From: Oscillospiraceae bacterium
GTDB taxonomy: Bacteria > Bacillota > Clostridia > Oscillospirales > UBA929
Direction: 5' to 3'
Length of the DNA stretch: 17,718 nt
Assembly: GCA_009784085.1 (NCBI GenBank)
Contig: WRCJ01000024.1
Span: 1-17,718, forward strand
Below the pieces are notes generated by a model, which had not been told where the DNA came from, did no database searches, and saw only the letters and a program-made list of their open reading frames with translations. Below are positions 1 to 7,503 of this stretch, piece by piece (position 1 is the stretch's first letter; each line of letters opens with the position of its first letter). The translations under genes were made by a program, and so were the position numbers.

Positions 1-2
1 AT

Positions 3-335
3 GCGTGGCATGTCGAGAAGTCATTTAGACAAATGAAGGACACAAAGCATTTGACGGTGCGTCCGATGTTCCACTGGACTGATGAGAAAATCCGCGTACA
101 CATCTTTACCTGCGTACTTGCTTACAGGCTCTGTAGCCTCTTGGTTAAGGAACTGGATGAAATGGGGATCACAATTTCAATTGATCGGATGATCGATGAT
201 ATGTCGCGCATCAAGCGCATCCACACATTCTTTGGCGATATCAATAAACCGGAAAGGGTCTCATCATTTACACTCGGAAATGATGTGGCGAAACAAATCG
301 AGGGCGCATTTCGCCTGAAAGAAAAGTACAGTTAG
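3..335 (+). CDS. IS4/IS1634-type DDE transposase, C-terminal part (cut by window edge)
   Basis: The reading frame is open from the left edge, so the gene begins outside the window. About 110 residues remain. The fragment opens with WHVEKSFRQMKD, which fits the last catalytic block of IS4/IS1634-type transposases: a Glu (codon at 15-17) followed by FRxxK. The stretch VRPMFHWTDEKIRVHIF with a following hydrophobic helix is typical of the C-terminal end of that family, which cuts and pastes insertion-sequence DNA. The remaining tail is charged and ends at a TAG. An ATG at 33 exists but lies inside the conserved block and is not the real start. I could not find the inverted repeat that should mark the right end of the element; a small palindrome (AAACGC/GCGTTT) follows the stop. 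Whether the full gene is intact cannot be judged. Family assignment rests on motif recognition only. Confidence 0.75.
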   Translation, partial: AWHVEKSFRQMKDTKHLTVRPMFHWTDEKIRVHIFTCVLAYRLCSLLVKELDEMGITISIDRMIDDMSRIKRIHTFFGDINKPERVSSFTLGNDVAKQIEGAFRLKEKYS

Positions 336-1040
336 GTAAACGCTTGCGTTTTAAGAAATCTCTTGCAACAGAGGGCTCGGGGACACTCGCATAGAATTAA
401 CTTGTAAGGTCACGCTAGGGCGGTATAGATTTACGTGGTTTCAGATTTGTTACCTCCATTCGTAGATTTATCATAAACCATGCCTCAAACACTCTATCGT
501 CACGCCGGTCGCCAGCACGCCGGAACGGACGGTTGCTCGGACGCGGGGAGTGGAACTATAAGTTATATGTTGACGGGCGTGGGTGCATCCGCCAAAATGT
601 GGACTCATAAGACTAAGGAATTGAATCAGAAAGAAAACGATTGGAGTATGATAGCAGACGCAAACAGATTTGGGATGAAAACCGGAATTCTTTTAGCCCT
701 ATCGGAGGTCTACACAGAGCATCATAAGAAGCAGCGTATGCGGTGAAAAACGACTATACACTAAACAGATTGCAAAAGGAACGGAATGAAATATAGGATA
801 AAACTCAACGATTAAGAAAATAGTCAGAGCAATTGGAGAGGAATTTATAGCTGGCCATCATCCAATGAACGTGATTTTCGAATGGTAGCTTGAACCCTCT
901 TGGAGAACGACAACCACTCGTACAACAATAAAACCTGCCGGCTCGTCGGGCCGCGACTTTGAGAAGACCTATTTTTCCCGGCTGGGGGAATACGCATCCC
1001 TAAGTTCATCATATTAACCAGTCCCAACACCATCACAGGC
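336..1040. other. Gene-poor stretch between transposase and terminator
   Basis: I see no supportable gene here. Open frames of 88 codons at 480-746 (+) and 72 codons at 845-1063 (-) have no ribosome binding site and no recognisable motif, and the second begins inside the terminator hairpin. Composition is mixed: mostly AT-rich, with GC-rich islands near 500-600 and 940-1000. The second island contains a small hairpin (TTCCC at 975-979 pairing with GGGAA at 986-990). The stretch may be insertion-sequence flank, a decayed gene, or an unrecognised structured RNA. Confidence 0.5.
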
Positions 1041-1076
1041 AAAAAGAGCGCCCCCGGCCACATGGCTGAGGGGCGC
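1041..1076 (-). terminator. Intrinsic terminator closing the leftward metG-metY cluster
   Basis: The arm GCGCCCC (1048-1054) pairs perfectly with GGGGCGC (1070-1076). The stem continues inward through a short irregular part to GCC/GGC around an ACAT loop. On the minus strand the hairpin is followed at once by CTCTTTTT, the usual rho-independent signal, about 110 bases beyond the metY stop. On the plus strand a TTTTTT run at 1084-1089 follows seven bases later, so it may also stop rightward transcription. No T run or GC stem of similar quality lies between it and metY. Confidence 0.85.
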
Positions 1077-1184
1077 CCGTAGGTTTTTTCGGCATTCGTT
1101 CATAAGGGAATAATAGGTTGCTTCACCTATGCGAAATACAACAGGAGAACACATAGTAATTTCCTCGCCGGAGCTACACCAGAG

Positions 1185-2447
1185 CTATGCATCAACCGCC
1201 GCCAGGCCGATCTTCAGATCCGCTAAGATGTCCTCGATGTTTTCCAGCCCGACGGAGAAGCGGATCATCCCGGGTTGGATGCCTGCGGCGATGAGTTGCT
1301 CTTCGGTCAGCTGGCGGTGGGTGGCGCTGGCCGGGTGCAGCACGCATGTGCGGATGTCGCAGACATGCACCTCGTTGGAGGCCAGCCGGAGCGCGTCCAT
1401 GAACTTCACGGCGTTTTTGCGGCCGCCCTTGATGATAAAGGAGATGACGCCACCGGCGCCTTTCAGGTATTTTTGCGCCAGCGCATAGCAACTGTCGCCC
1501 TTGAGGCCGGGATAGACGACCTTTTCCACCAAGGGGCATGCCGACAGGTATTCGGCGACGACCATCGCGTTTTGGCAATACCTTTCCATGCGCAACGCCA
1601 GCGTCTCCAACCCTAAGTTGAGCAGGAAGGCCGAATGCGCGGCGGGGTAGACGCCGAAGTCCCGCATGAGTTGCATCCTGGCCTTGAGGATATACGCCAT
1701 CTTGCCGTAAGTTTCCACATAGGAGATGCCGTGGTAGGATTCATCCGGCTCGGTTAGGCAAGGGAAGGCACTCCAGTCGAACGCCCCGCTGTCCACAATG
1801 ACGCCGCCCACTTGCAATGCGTGGCCGTCCATGTATTTGCTGGTCGAATGGACGACAATGTCGGCGCCGAAGTCTATGGGCTTGCACAGGATGGGCGTGG
1901 TGAAGGTGCTGTCCACAATCAGCGGCACGCGATGGGCGTGGGCGACGCGGGCAAACTTCTCGATGTCCAGCACAGTCAGCGCGGGATTGGCCAAAGTTTC
2001 GCCGAACACCAGCTTGGTGTTCGGCTGGAAAGCCGCGTGAATCTCCGCCTCGCTGGCGTCCCTGTCCACGAAGATGCATTCGATGCCCATGCGCTTCAAC
2101 GTAAAGGAAAACAGGTTGACGGTCCCGCCGTAAATCTCGGGCGTGCTGATAAAGCTGTCCCCCGCCGCGCAGAGATTCAGCACGGAGAGCAGGGTGGCTG
2201 CCTGTCCGGAGGATGTGCACATGGCGCCGATGCCGCCCTCCAGCGCGGCAATCTTGTTCTCGACCGCCATGACGGTGGGGTTGGCAAAGCGGGAGTAGAT
2301 GAGGCTGCGCGTCGGGTCGTCGAACACAGCCGCTACGTCCTCGGTGGAATCGTACACATAGGTCGTGCTTTGGACAATGGGCAGCACGCGCGGCTCGGCA
2401 TTCTTTGGGGAATATCCCGCGTGCAGGCACAGCGTTTCGTCAAACAT
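1185..2447 (-). CDS. metY: O-acetylhomoserine aminocarboxypropyltransferase (sulfhydrylase)
   Basis: Cytoplasmic PLP enzyme of the Cys/Met metabolism family, 420 residues, a normal length. In this family MetY converts O-acetylhomoserine plus sulfide to homocysteine. Visible features: an N-terminal ETLCLHAGY block, the substrate/PLP loop YSRFANPT (51-58), SSGQAA (79-84), and the Schiff-base lysine in HSTSKYMDGH (Lys204). The C-terminal block HPASATHRQLTEEQ (371-384) is followed by RFSVGLENIEDI. The start at 2447 is chosen because GGAGG sits eight bases upstream; an in-frame start at 2492 has no such site and would add 15 unrelated residues. It is the last gene of the leftward cluster, 49 bp after yloV, and the terminator at 1041-1076 follows. 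Other family members (cystathionine gamma-synthase or lyase, methionine gamma-lyase) are alternatives, but length and motifs favour MetY. I saw no SAM riboswitch in front of it. Confidence 0.9.
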   Translation of the reverse strand: MFDETLCLHAGYSPKNAEPRVLPIVQSTTYVYDSTEDVAAVFDDPTRSLIYSRFANPTVMAVENKIAALEGGIGAMCTSSGQAATLLSVLNLCAAGDSFISTPEIYGGTVNLFSFTLKRMGIECIFVDRDASEAEIHAAFQPNTKLVFGETLANPALTVLDIEKFARVAHAHRVPLIVDSTFTTPILCKPIDFGADIVVHSTSKYMDGHALQVGGVIVDSGAFDWSAFPCLTEPDESYHGISYVETYGKMAYILKARMQLMRDFGVYPAAHSAFLLNLGLETLALRMERYCQNAMVVAEYLSACPLVEKVVYPGLKGDSCYALAQKYLKGAGGVISFIIKGGRKNAVKFMDALRLASNEVHVCDIRTCVLHPASATHRQLTEEQLIAAGIQPGMIRFSVGLENIEDILADLKIGLAAVDA

Positions 2448-2496
2448 AACGGGGGACCTCCTCGATAAAATCCAGAATATGGTATTGCACAATAGC

Positions 2497-4176
2497 TTAC
2501 TCCGCCGACACCAGATAATAATACACGGGCTGGCCGCCGTCGATCACTTGCAGCTCGGCGCCCTCGCAACATTCGGCAAAGACATTGGCTGTGCGCTCGG
2601 CTTCCTCCTCGCTCACGCCTTCCCCGTAGAAAATCGTGACAAAGGATGGTTGGCTAAGCGCCAGTTCCTGGGCTAAGTAGCGCGCGGCGTGGGCGCGATC
2701 GGGATGGTTGCACACCAAGCCGTGATCGGTCAGGGCGATGTGATCCCCTGCTGAGATGGTGCTGCCGTCAAACTGGGAGTCCCTGGCGGCATAAGTGATC
2801 TGCCCGGTGGAAACCCCCCGCGCCGCCGTTTGCATAGCCTCCTTGTTGTCCGACACCGCTCGGGCGGTCTCGAAGGCCAACATGGCGGCCACGCCCTGGG
2901 GGATTGTCTTTGTGGGCACGACGACGACCTGCCGACTGGACAACGGGACGCACTGCTCGGCAGCCAGGATGATGTTTTTGTTGTTGGGGAGGACAATCAC
3001 CACTTCGGCGGGTGTTTGGTTGATGGCGTGCAGGATATCCTCCGTGCTGGGGTTCATGGTCTGCCCGCCGTTGATGATTTGATCCGCGCCCAAATCGCGG
3101 AACACCTCGCCCAGCCCGGCGCCGGCGCAGACCACCACAAATCCATAGTGGCGCACTATCGGCACGACAGCCGGCGCACCGGTCGACGCGCCGTCCTGCC
3201 GCTCCGCCTCTTTCCCTTCCTGCTTGATGACCTGCTCGGAATGCTGCTCGCGCATATTTTCGATCTTGATGGCGGTCAGCGGGCCGTAGGTCAGCGCTTC
3301 CTCCAACACCTTGCCCGGATGGTTGGTATGGACATGGATCTTGATGATCTCCTCGTCGTCCACCATGACCAGGCTGTCCCCCAAGGATTCCAGCAAGGCG
3401 CGCAAGCGCAGCGGATCCTTCTTTTTCCGGTGTTCGACGATGAACTCGGTGCAATAGTTGTATTTGATGTCTTGGGCGGTATAGTTGGAGAAATTCGCCG
3501 GGTCTAAAACGGAACGCGCGCCATCCTGGGGCGCGACGGTCGTATCGCGGCCCTGGAGGGCGGCCAGCATGTTTTCCAGGATAATGCAATAGCCTTTGGC
3601 GCCGGCGTCGATAACGCCAGCCCGCTCCAATACAGGGTTTTGGTGGATGGTCTCGGCCAGCGCGATTTCGGCGGATTGCAACGTCGCATCCAGCACATGT
3701 TCCAGCGCCGGCTGCTCGGCGGCCGCCTCGGCGGCGCTGGCGGCCGATACGCGAAACGCGGTGAGCATGGTACCCTCGGTGGGTTTCATCACCGCCCGGT
3801 AAGACATCTCCGTCCCGTTCTGTAGCGCGTCGGCCCAATCGGCGCCGTCCATGGTCTCTTTGCCTTTTAAGTGCGCGGCTATGCCGCGGAACAAGAGGGA
3901 TAATATGACGCCGGAATTGCCCCGCGCGCCGCGCAACAGGGCCGCGGCCGCCACTTCGGCTACGCGCCCCACTTCGGGGTACGCGGTTTTTTTCAGCTCG
4001 GTCGCCGCCGCCCCCAACGACAGCGACATATTTGTGCCTGTATCGCCGTCCGGCACCGGGAACACGTTGAGTTCGTTGACCAGCTGTCGCTGTGCGTCAA
4101 TGCCTGCCGCCCCGGCCACGATCATCCGGGTAAATTCAACTCCGCCTGCCTTCTCAATCAATGTTATATTCTCCAT
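2497..4176 (-). CDS. yloV: DhaL-domain kinase, YloV/FakA family (fatty acid kinase ATP-binding subunit)
   Basis: 559 residues, close to the usual size of YloV/FakA. The N-terminal DhaL (DAK2) domain, about residues 8-205, carries the nucleotide/Mg site NVFPVPDGDTGTNM (37-50), with LLRGARGNSGVIL (80-92) and GVIDAGAKGY (187-196). A middle part contains YNYCTEFIVE and KIHVHTNHPG (279-288). A C-terminal domain follows (about 340-559) with VIVLPNNKNI. In characterised relatives FakA binds ATP and phosphorylates a fatty acid presented by a FakB (DegV-type) partner; no fakB is in this window. The ATG at 4176 is preferred: GGCGGTGGG lies just upstream, while the alternative GTG at 4194 overlaps the yloU stop and has no binding site. 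The adjacent Asp23-like gene matches the yloU-yloV arrangement of Bacillus and its relatives, which supports the call and suggests translational coupling. Confidence 0.9.
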   Translation of the reverse strand: MENITLIEKAGGVEFTRMIVAGAAGIDAQRQLVNELNVFPVPDGDTGTNMSLSLGAAATELKKTAYPEVGRVAEVAAAALLRGARGNSGVILSLLFRGIAAHLKGKETMDGADWADALQNGTEMSYRAVMKPTEGTMLTAFRVSAASAAEAAAEQPALEHVLDATLQSAEIALAETIHQNPVLERAGVIDAGAKGYCIILENMLAALQGRDTTVAPQDGARSVLDPANFSNYTAQDIKYNYCTEFIVEHRKKKDPLRLRALLESLGDSLVMVDDEEIIKIHVHTNHPGKVLEEALTYGPLTAIKIENMREQHSEQVIKQEGKEAERQDGASTGAPAVVPIVRHYGFVVVCAGAGLGEVFRDLGADQIINGGQTMNPSTEDILHAINQTPAEVVIVLPNNKNIILAAEQCVPLSSRQVVVVPTKTIPQGVAAMLAFETARAVSDNKEAMQTAARGVSTGQITYAARDSQFDGSTISAGDHIALTDHGLVCNHPDRAHAARYLAQELALSQPSFVTIFYGEGVSEEEAERTANVFAECCEGAELQVIDGGQPVYYYLVSAE

Positions 4177-4190
4177 CTTCCCACCGCCGT

Positions 4191-4544
4191 TCACTGATCG
4201 GACAGAATGGAATCTACGAAGATTTCCACCTGAGAGACAGGGACGCCCGTGATCTTTTCCACAACATACCGGACTTCCGCGATAATAGACTTACAGACCA
4301 CCGGGATGTTGAAGCCATGCTCCACGGCAATGTGAAGCTCGATGTTCACCGTGCCTTCCGGCGAGAAAAAGACTTTGACGCCTTTGGATAGGTTGCCGCA
4401 CCGCAGCGAAAAGGCGATACCATCCGACACCGAGCGGGAGACCATGCCCTTGACGCCAAAACAGTTGTTGACGGCCATTCCGCTGATGGAGGTGAATACG
4501 TCGGAGGCGATGACAAGGGATCCCAGATCCGTTGAGGTTTTCAT
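4191..4544 (-). CDS. yloU: Asp23/Gls24 family protein, YloU type
   Basis: 117 residues, the normal size for this small cytosolic family (Asp23, AmaP partners, YloU), which is linked to envelope stress and found next to yloV in many Firmicutes. Conserved features: LGSLVIASDVFTSISGMAV near the N-terminus, VNNCFGVKGM, then VKVFFSPEGTVNIELHI and a C-terminal VEKITGVPVSQVEIFVD. There is no signal peptide or membrane segment. The start ATG directly abuts the TGA of parB, and a GGAAG sequence lies about ten bases upstream inside parB, so translation is probably coupled. The molecular function of the family is not settled. The name rests on sequence pattern plus the yloV neighbour. Confidence 0.88.
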   Translation of the reverse strand: MKTSTDLGSLVIASDVFTSISGMAVNNCFGVKGMVSRSVSDGIAFSLRCGNLSKGVKVFFSPEGTVNIELHIAVEHGFNIPVVCKSIIAEVRYVVEKITGVPVSQVEIFVDSILSDQ

Positions 4545-5429
4545 TCAAACGTCACTTCCTTTCCCGTGCGCCCGCTGGGCGCCCAGCTTCGCTATCAATT
4601 CTTCCAAATCCATCGCGTCGTAAAACTCCATGGACAGTTTGCCCTTTTGGCCGGTCGCCGTAATCCGGACTTTGCGCCCGTAGATTTCGGATAAGGCCCG
4701 CTCATGTTCCGCCAGATAATTCGGCTCTTTGGGATTGCGTTGCTGCGCGGGTGCGGCCCCCTCTTGGATCTTCTTGCACATCGCCTCGGTCTGCCGCACC
4801 GACATGCCTTGGGACATCGCCGTATTGGCGGCTTTTTCCATCAAGGGCGGATGGGACAGGCTGAGTATCGCCCGCGCGTGCCCTGCCGACAGCCGCCCGT
4901 CGCGCACACTGGCGCGCACCGGTTCGGGGAGCCCAAGAAGCCGCAGGCTGTTGGCCACCGCCGGACGGGAACGCCCCACCCGCGCCCCGACTTCCTCCTG
5001 CGTCAGCCCGTAGTTCTCGGTCAACATGCGAAACCCTTCGGCTTCCTCCATGGGGTTGAGATCCTCTCTCTGCAGGTTCTCGATGAGCGCCAACTCGGCG
5101 GCGTTGCGATCGTCGGCTTCCAGGACAATGGCAGGGATTTCGGTCAGATCCGCCAGCCGCGCGGCCCGCCAGCGGCGCTCGCCGGCCAGGATTTGATAGT
5201 ACCCGGTGGGGAGGCGGCGCACCAGCAACGGTTGCAGGACGCCATGCAGGCGGATGCTCTCGGCCAGGTTGACCAGCGACTCCTCGTCGAACGCCCGCCG
5301 GGGCTGTTGTGTGTTGGGCTCCACCTCGGCGATGCGCAAGGACACGCCATTCCCGCCGGAGGGGCGCAGCGATTCGTCTCCCAGCAGGGCCCCGAGGCCC
5401 CGCCCCAAGCCGGTGGATTTGGCCGACAT
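4545..5429 (-). CDS. parB: ParB/Spo0J family partition protein
   Basis: 294 residues, typical for chromosomal ParB, a CTP-dependent clamp that loads at parS sites and helps segregate the origin. The N-terminal GLGRGLGALLGDE (7-19) is the usual start of chromosomal ParB and includes the ParA-stimulating basic patch. The CTP-binding motifs are present: the GERRWRAARLA block (83-93) and ENLQREDLNPMEEAEG (117-132). A helix-turn-helix follows (GLTQEEVGARVGRSRPAVAN, 141-160), then GRLSAGHARAIL, and a C-terminal dimerisation segment around residues 238-285. GAGGAG lies eight bases before the ATG. The gene begins 14 bp after the GH13 stop and its own stop abuts yloU. No parA is visible. It could be a ParB paralogue such as Noc rather than the main ParB; the N-terminal motif argues for ParB proper. 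Confidence 0.9.
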   Translation of the reverse strand: MSAKSTGLGRGLGALLGDESLRPSGGNGVSLRIAEVEPNTQQPRRAFDEESLVNLAESIRLHGVLQPLLVRRLPTGYYQILAGERRWRAARLADLTEIPAIVLEADDRNAAELALIENLQREDLNPMEEAEGFRMLTENYGLTQEEVGARVGRSRPAVANSLRLLGLPEPVRASVRDGRLSAGHARAILSLSHPPLMEKAANTAMSQGMSVRQTEAMCKKIQEGAAPAQQRNPKEPNYLAEHERALSEIYGRKVRITATGQKGKLSMEFYDAMDLEELIAKLGAQRAHGKGSDV

Positions 5430-5443
5430 GTCGAATCTCCTCT

Positions 5444-7345
5444 CTACTCCACAAGCAGCATGCCGCGCAACGGCGCGACAGATAGGGACAGATGTCCCAT
5501 CGAGGCTTGGAATTCTTCCCCTGTCATGGCATCATGCGCCAGTTCGCCCTCCCCATCCCATGGAACTGTCAACACAGCATCCTCATCCCCGGCGTTGACC
5601 ACCGCCAACACCTGCTGCCGGCTGTGGCGGCGGGCAAATACAAGCAATGGGCCCTGGGCTTGCAGATAATGGATATCCCCCTTCTTCAGGGCCTCGGATC
5701 CCAAGCGGAAGTTCCCGAGCCGGGCGTACCAATGGATGAGGGATCCGTCCTCGTCGCCCCATGGATAGCCCCTACGGTTGAAGGGATCCTCGAACCCCTC
5801 CATACCGCACTCGTCGCCATAGTAGACACAGGGGGAGCCGGGGAAGGCGAACTGGACGAGCGCGGCGAGTTTGAGCCGTTTGATGGCTTTGTCCCGGGCG
5901 GCGGGCGGCAACTTGTATCCGGCGCGCTTTTCCCGGGGCCACTCGAACGCCTTGCTCTCCACACCCAGTACGGTGAGGGCGCGTGGCGTGTCGTGGGTGC
6001 CAATGATGTTCATCAGGCTGTAAAACGCCTGTCTGGGGTAGTTCTCGCGCAAGGTCTCCATTTTTGTGGCAAAAGCCTCGGCGTTTTTATGCAAGAGATA
6101 GTCCAGCAGGGCGTTGCGCAACGGGTAGTTCATCACGCCGTCCAGTTCGCGGCCCAGCAGATAGCGCCGGCGGACATCATAGGCCACTTTGGTGGTGGCG
6201 TCCTCCCACACCTCGCCGATGATGACGGCGTCTTGTTTTTCTTCGCGGGCGGCGGCGCGCAACCGCTCGATAAATTCGCCCGGGAGTTCGTCGGCCACAT
6301 CCAACCGCCAGCCGGACGCGCCGATACGCAACCATTTTCGGACGACACTATCCGGCGCGTCTAAAATAAAGTCCATATAGGAGGGATCGTCCTCCCGCAC
6401 ATGGGGCAACGTGTAAATATCCCACCAGGAGGCGTATTGATGCGGCCAGGCGGTGAAGTCGTACCAAGGATAATAGGGGGAGTCTTGGGATTGCGTCGCC
6501 CCGATATCGGGGTAGAAGCCATGGCCGTTGAAGTAGCGGGAGTTATACCCCGTATGGTTGAATACGCCGTCTAAGATAATGCGTATCCCCATGTTCTCGG
6601 CCTCCCGGCACAACGCCGTGAAATCCGCCTCGGTGCCGAACATGGGATCGATGCTGAGATAGTCGGCGGTGTCGTAGCGATGGTTGGAGGCCGCCTCAAA
6701 AATAGGGCTGAAGTAAATGGTGGATACCCCAAGGCTACGTAGGTAGGGCAGCTTGCCCCGCACGCCGGCGAGGGAACCGCCGTAGAAATCGCGGTTGCGG
6801 ATTTCGCCTTTTTCATCGGGCCGGAAGTCCGGCGTGTCCCCCCAATCCTCGTGGACGACCCTATCGCCCACAAGTCCCGAGGGGTCTGGCAAGCCCTGCC
6901 TGCGGAAACGATCCGGGAAGATGTGGTAGGTGACGCCCTGCCCAAACCACTCCGGGACATCGTAGCCCCCCTCGTACACGGTGAGCTGGAAGGGCGGGGG
7001 CGCTTTACGGGAGAAGACGCTGCCGCCATCGGGCGCATGGGCGTCGCGCCCGATGTGCATGTCGCATTGGTTGAATCGTTTCAGCGTAAAGCTGTACCAG
7101 ACCGGACCCAACCTGTTTCGTGTCGGCAGGGAGGCGGTATACCCGTCAAAGCCATCCGCAAGGCCCGTCCACGCCATCACGATATATTGCTTCTCGTCGT
7201 CGAATTCGTAGGAGATGTTCAGGATGGCCTCGGATACGGCCAGTTCCCGGGAGGCGCGGATGCTCAGCGAGACTTCCGTTCCGGACGATACCGCGCCGAA
7301 AGGGGTTTTGCACCTGGGGTCGCGGGTGTTGTAATATATTTGCAT
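5444..7345 (-). CDS. GH13 alpha-glucan hydrolase (neopullulanase/cyclomaltodextrinase-like)
   Basis: 633 residues with the GH13 catalytic layout. The N-terminal ~120 residues look like the beta domain (CBM34-like) of neopullulanases and cyclomaltodextrinases. The barrel begins at WFGQGVTYHIFPDRF (133-147). The four GH13 regions are visible: DGVFNH (259-264); GWRLDVADE (345-353) with nucleophile Asp349; IIGEVW (375-380) with acid/base Glu378; and IIGTHDT (447-453) with Asp452. A C-terminal beta domain ends the protein. There is no signal peptide, so it probably acts on maltodextrins inside the cell. The start at 7345 follows AAAGGA seven bases upstream; an in-frame start at 7450 would add 35 unrelated residues. 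It lies 157 bp after metG and 14 bp before parB. The exact substrate (pullulan, cyclodextrin, maltodextrin) cannot be read from motifs. Confidence 0.9.
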   Translation of the reverse strand: MQIYYNTRDPRCKTPFGAVSSGTEVSLSIRASRELAVSEAILNISYEFDDEKQYIVMAWTGLADGFDGYTASLPTRNRLGPVWYSFTLKRFNQCDMHIGRDAHAPDGGSVFSRKAPPPFQLTVYEGGYDVPEWFGQGVTYHIFPDRFRRQGLPDPSGLVGDRVVHEDWGDTPDFRPDEKGEIRNRDFYGGSLAGVRGKLPYLRSLGVSTIYFSPIFEAASNHRYDTADYLSIDPMFGTEADFTALCREAENMGIRIILDGVFNHTGYNSRYFNGHGFYPDIGATQSQDSPYYPWYDFTAWPHQYASWWDIYTLPHVREDDPSYMDFILDAPDSVVRKWLRIGASGWRLDVADELPGEFIERLRAAAREEKQDAVIIGEVWEDATTKVAYDVRRRYLLGRELDGVMNYPLRNALLDYLLHKNAEAFATKMETLRENYPRQAFYSLMNIIGTHDTPRALTVLGVESKAFEWPREKRAGYKLPPAARDKAIKRLKLAALVQFAFPGSPCVYYGDECGMEGFEDPFNRRGYPWGDEDGSLIHWYARLGNFRLGSEALKKGDIHYLQAQGPLLVFARRHSRQQVLAVVNAGDEDAVLTVPWDGEGELAHDAMTGEEFQASMGHLSLSVAPLRGMLLVE

Positions 7346-7468
7346 TGCGTGTCCTTTCCTATGTGGGCGCGGATCTGCATCCCATCCGCTCATGGATTCG
7401 CAGCCACATAATGACGAGAACACACCCGTTTCCCAGCCGCTGAACGCCAACCGCTCTTGGACCGGAGT

Positions 7469-7503
7469 CCGTAGCCCGTACCCCGTAGCCCGTAGCCCGC
7501 AGT
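7469..7503. repeat. Heptamer tandem array at the metG stop codon
   Basis: Five consecutive 7-bp units on the plus strand: CCGTAGC, CCGTACC, CCGTAGC, CCGTAGC, CCGCAGT. The last base of the array is the last base of the metG stop codon read on the minus strand. The array fills the first part of the metG-GH13 gap and has no stem-loop character. Confidence 0.8.

Noticed and set aside
480..746. 88-codon open frame on the plus strand
   Set aside because: No ribosome binding site, no recognisable motif, uneven composition along its length; kept only as part of the gene-poor stretch.
845..1063. 72-codon open frame on the minus strand
   Set aside because: Its start lies inside the terminator hairpin, it has no binding site, and it crosses a GC-rich island that looks non-coding.
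4177..4194. GTG start for yloV overlapping the yloU stop
   Set aside because: No ribosome binding site ahead of it; the ATG at 4176 has a GGCGGTGGG sequence and begins the conserved N-terminus.
5492..6364. 290-codon open frame antisense to the GH13 gene
   Set aside because: The opposite strand encodes all GH13 catalytic motifs; long antisense frames are expected in GC-rich DNA.
7346..7450. N-terminal extension of the GH13 protein
   Set aside because: The added 35 residues do not resemble a signal peptide or family sequence, and AAAGGA precedes the ATG at 7345.
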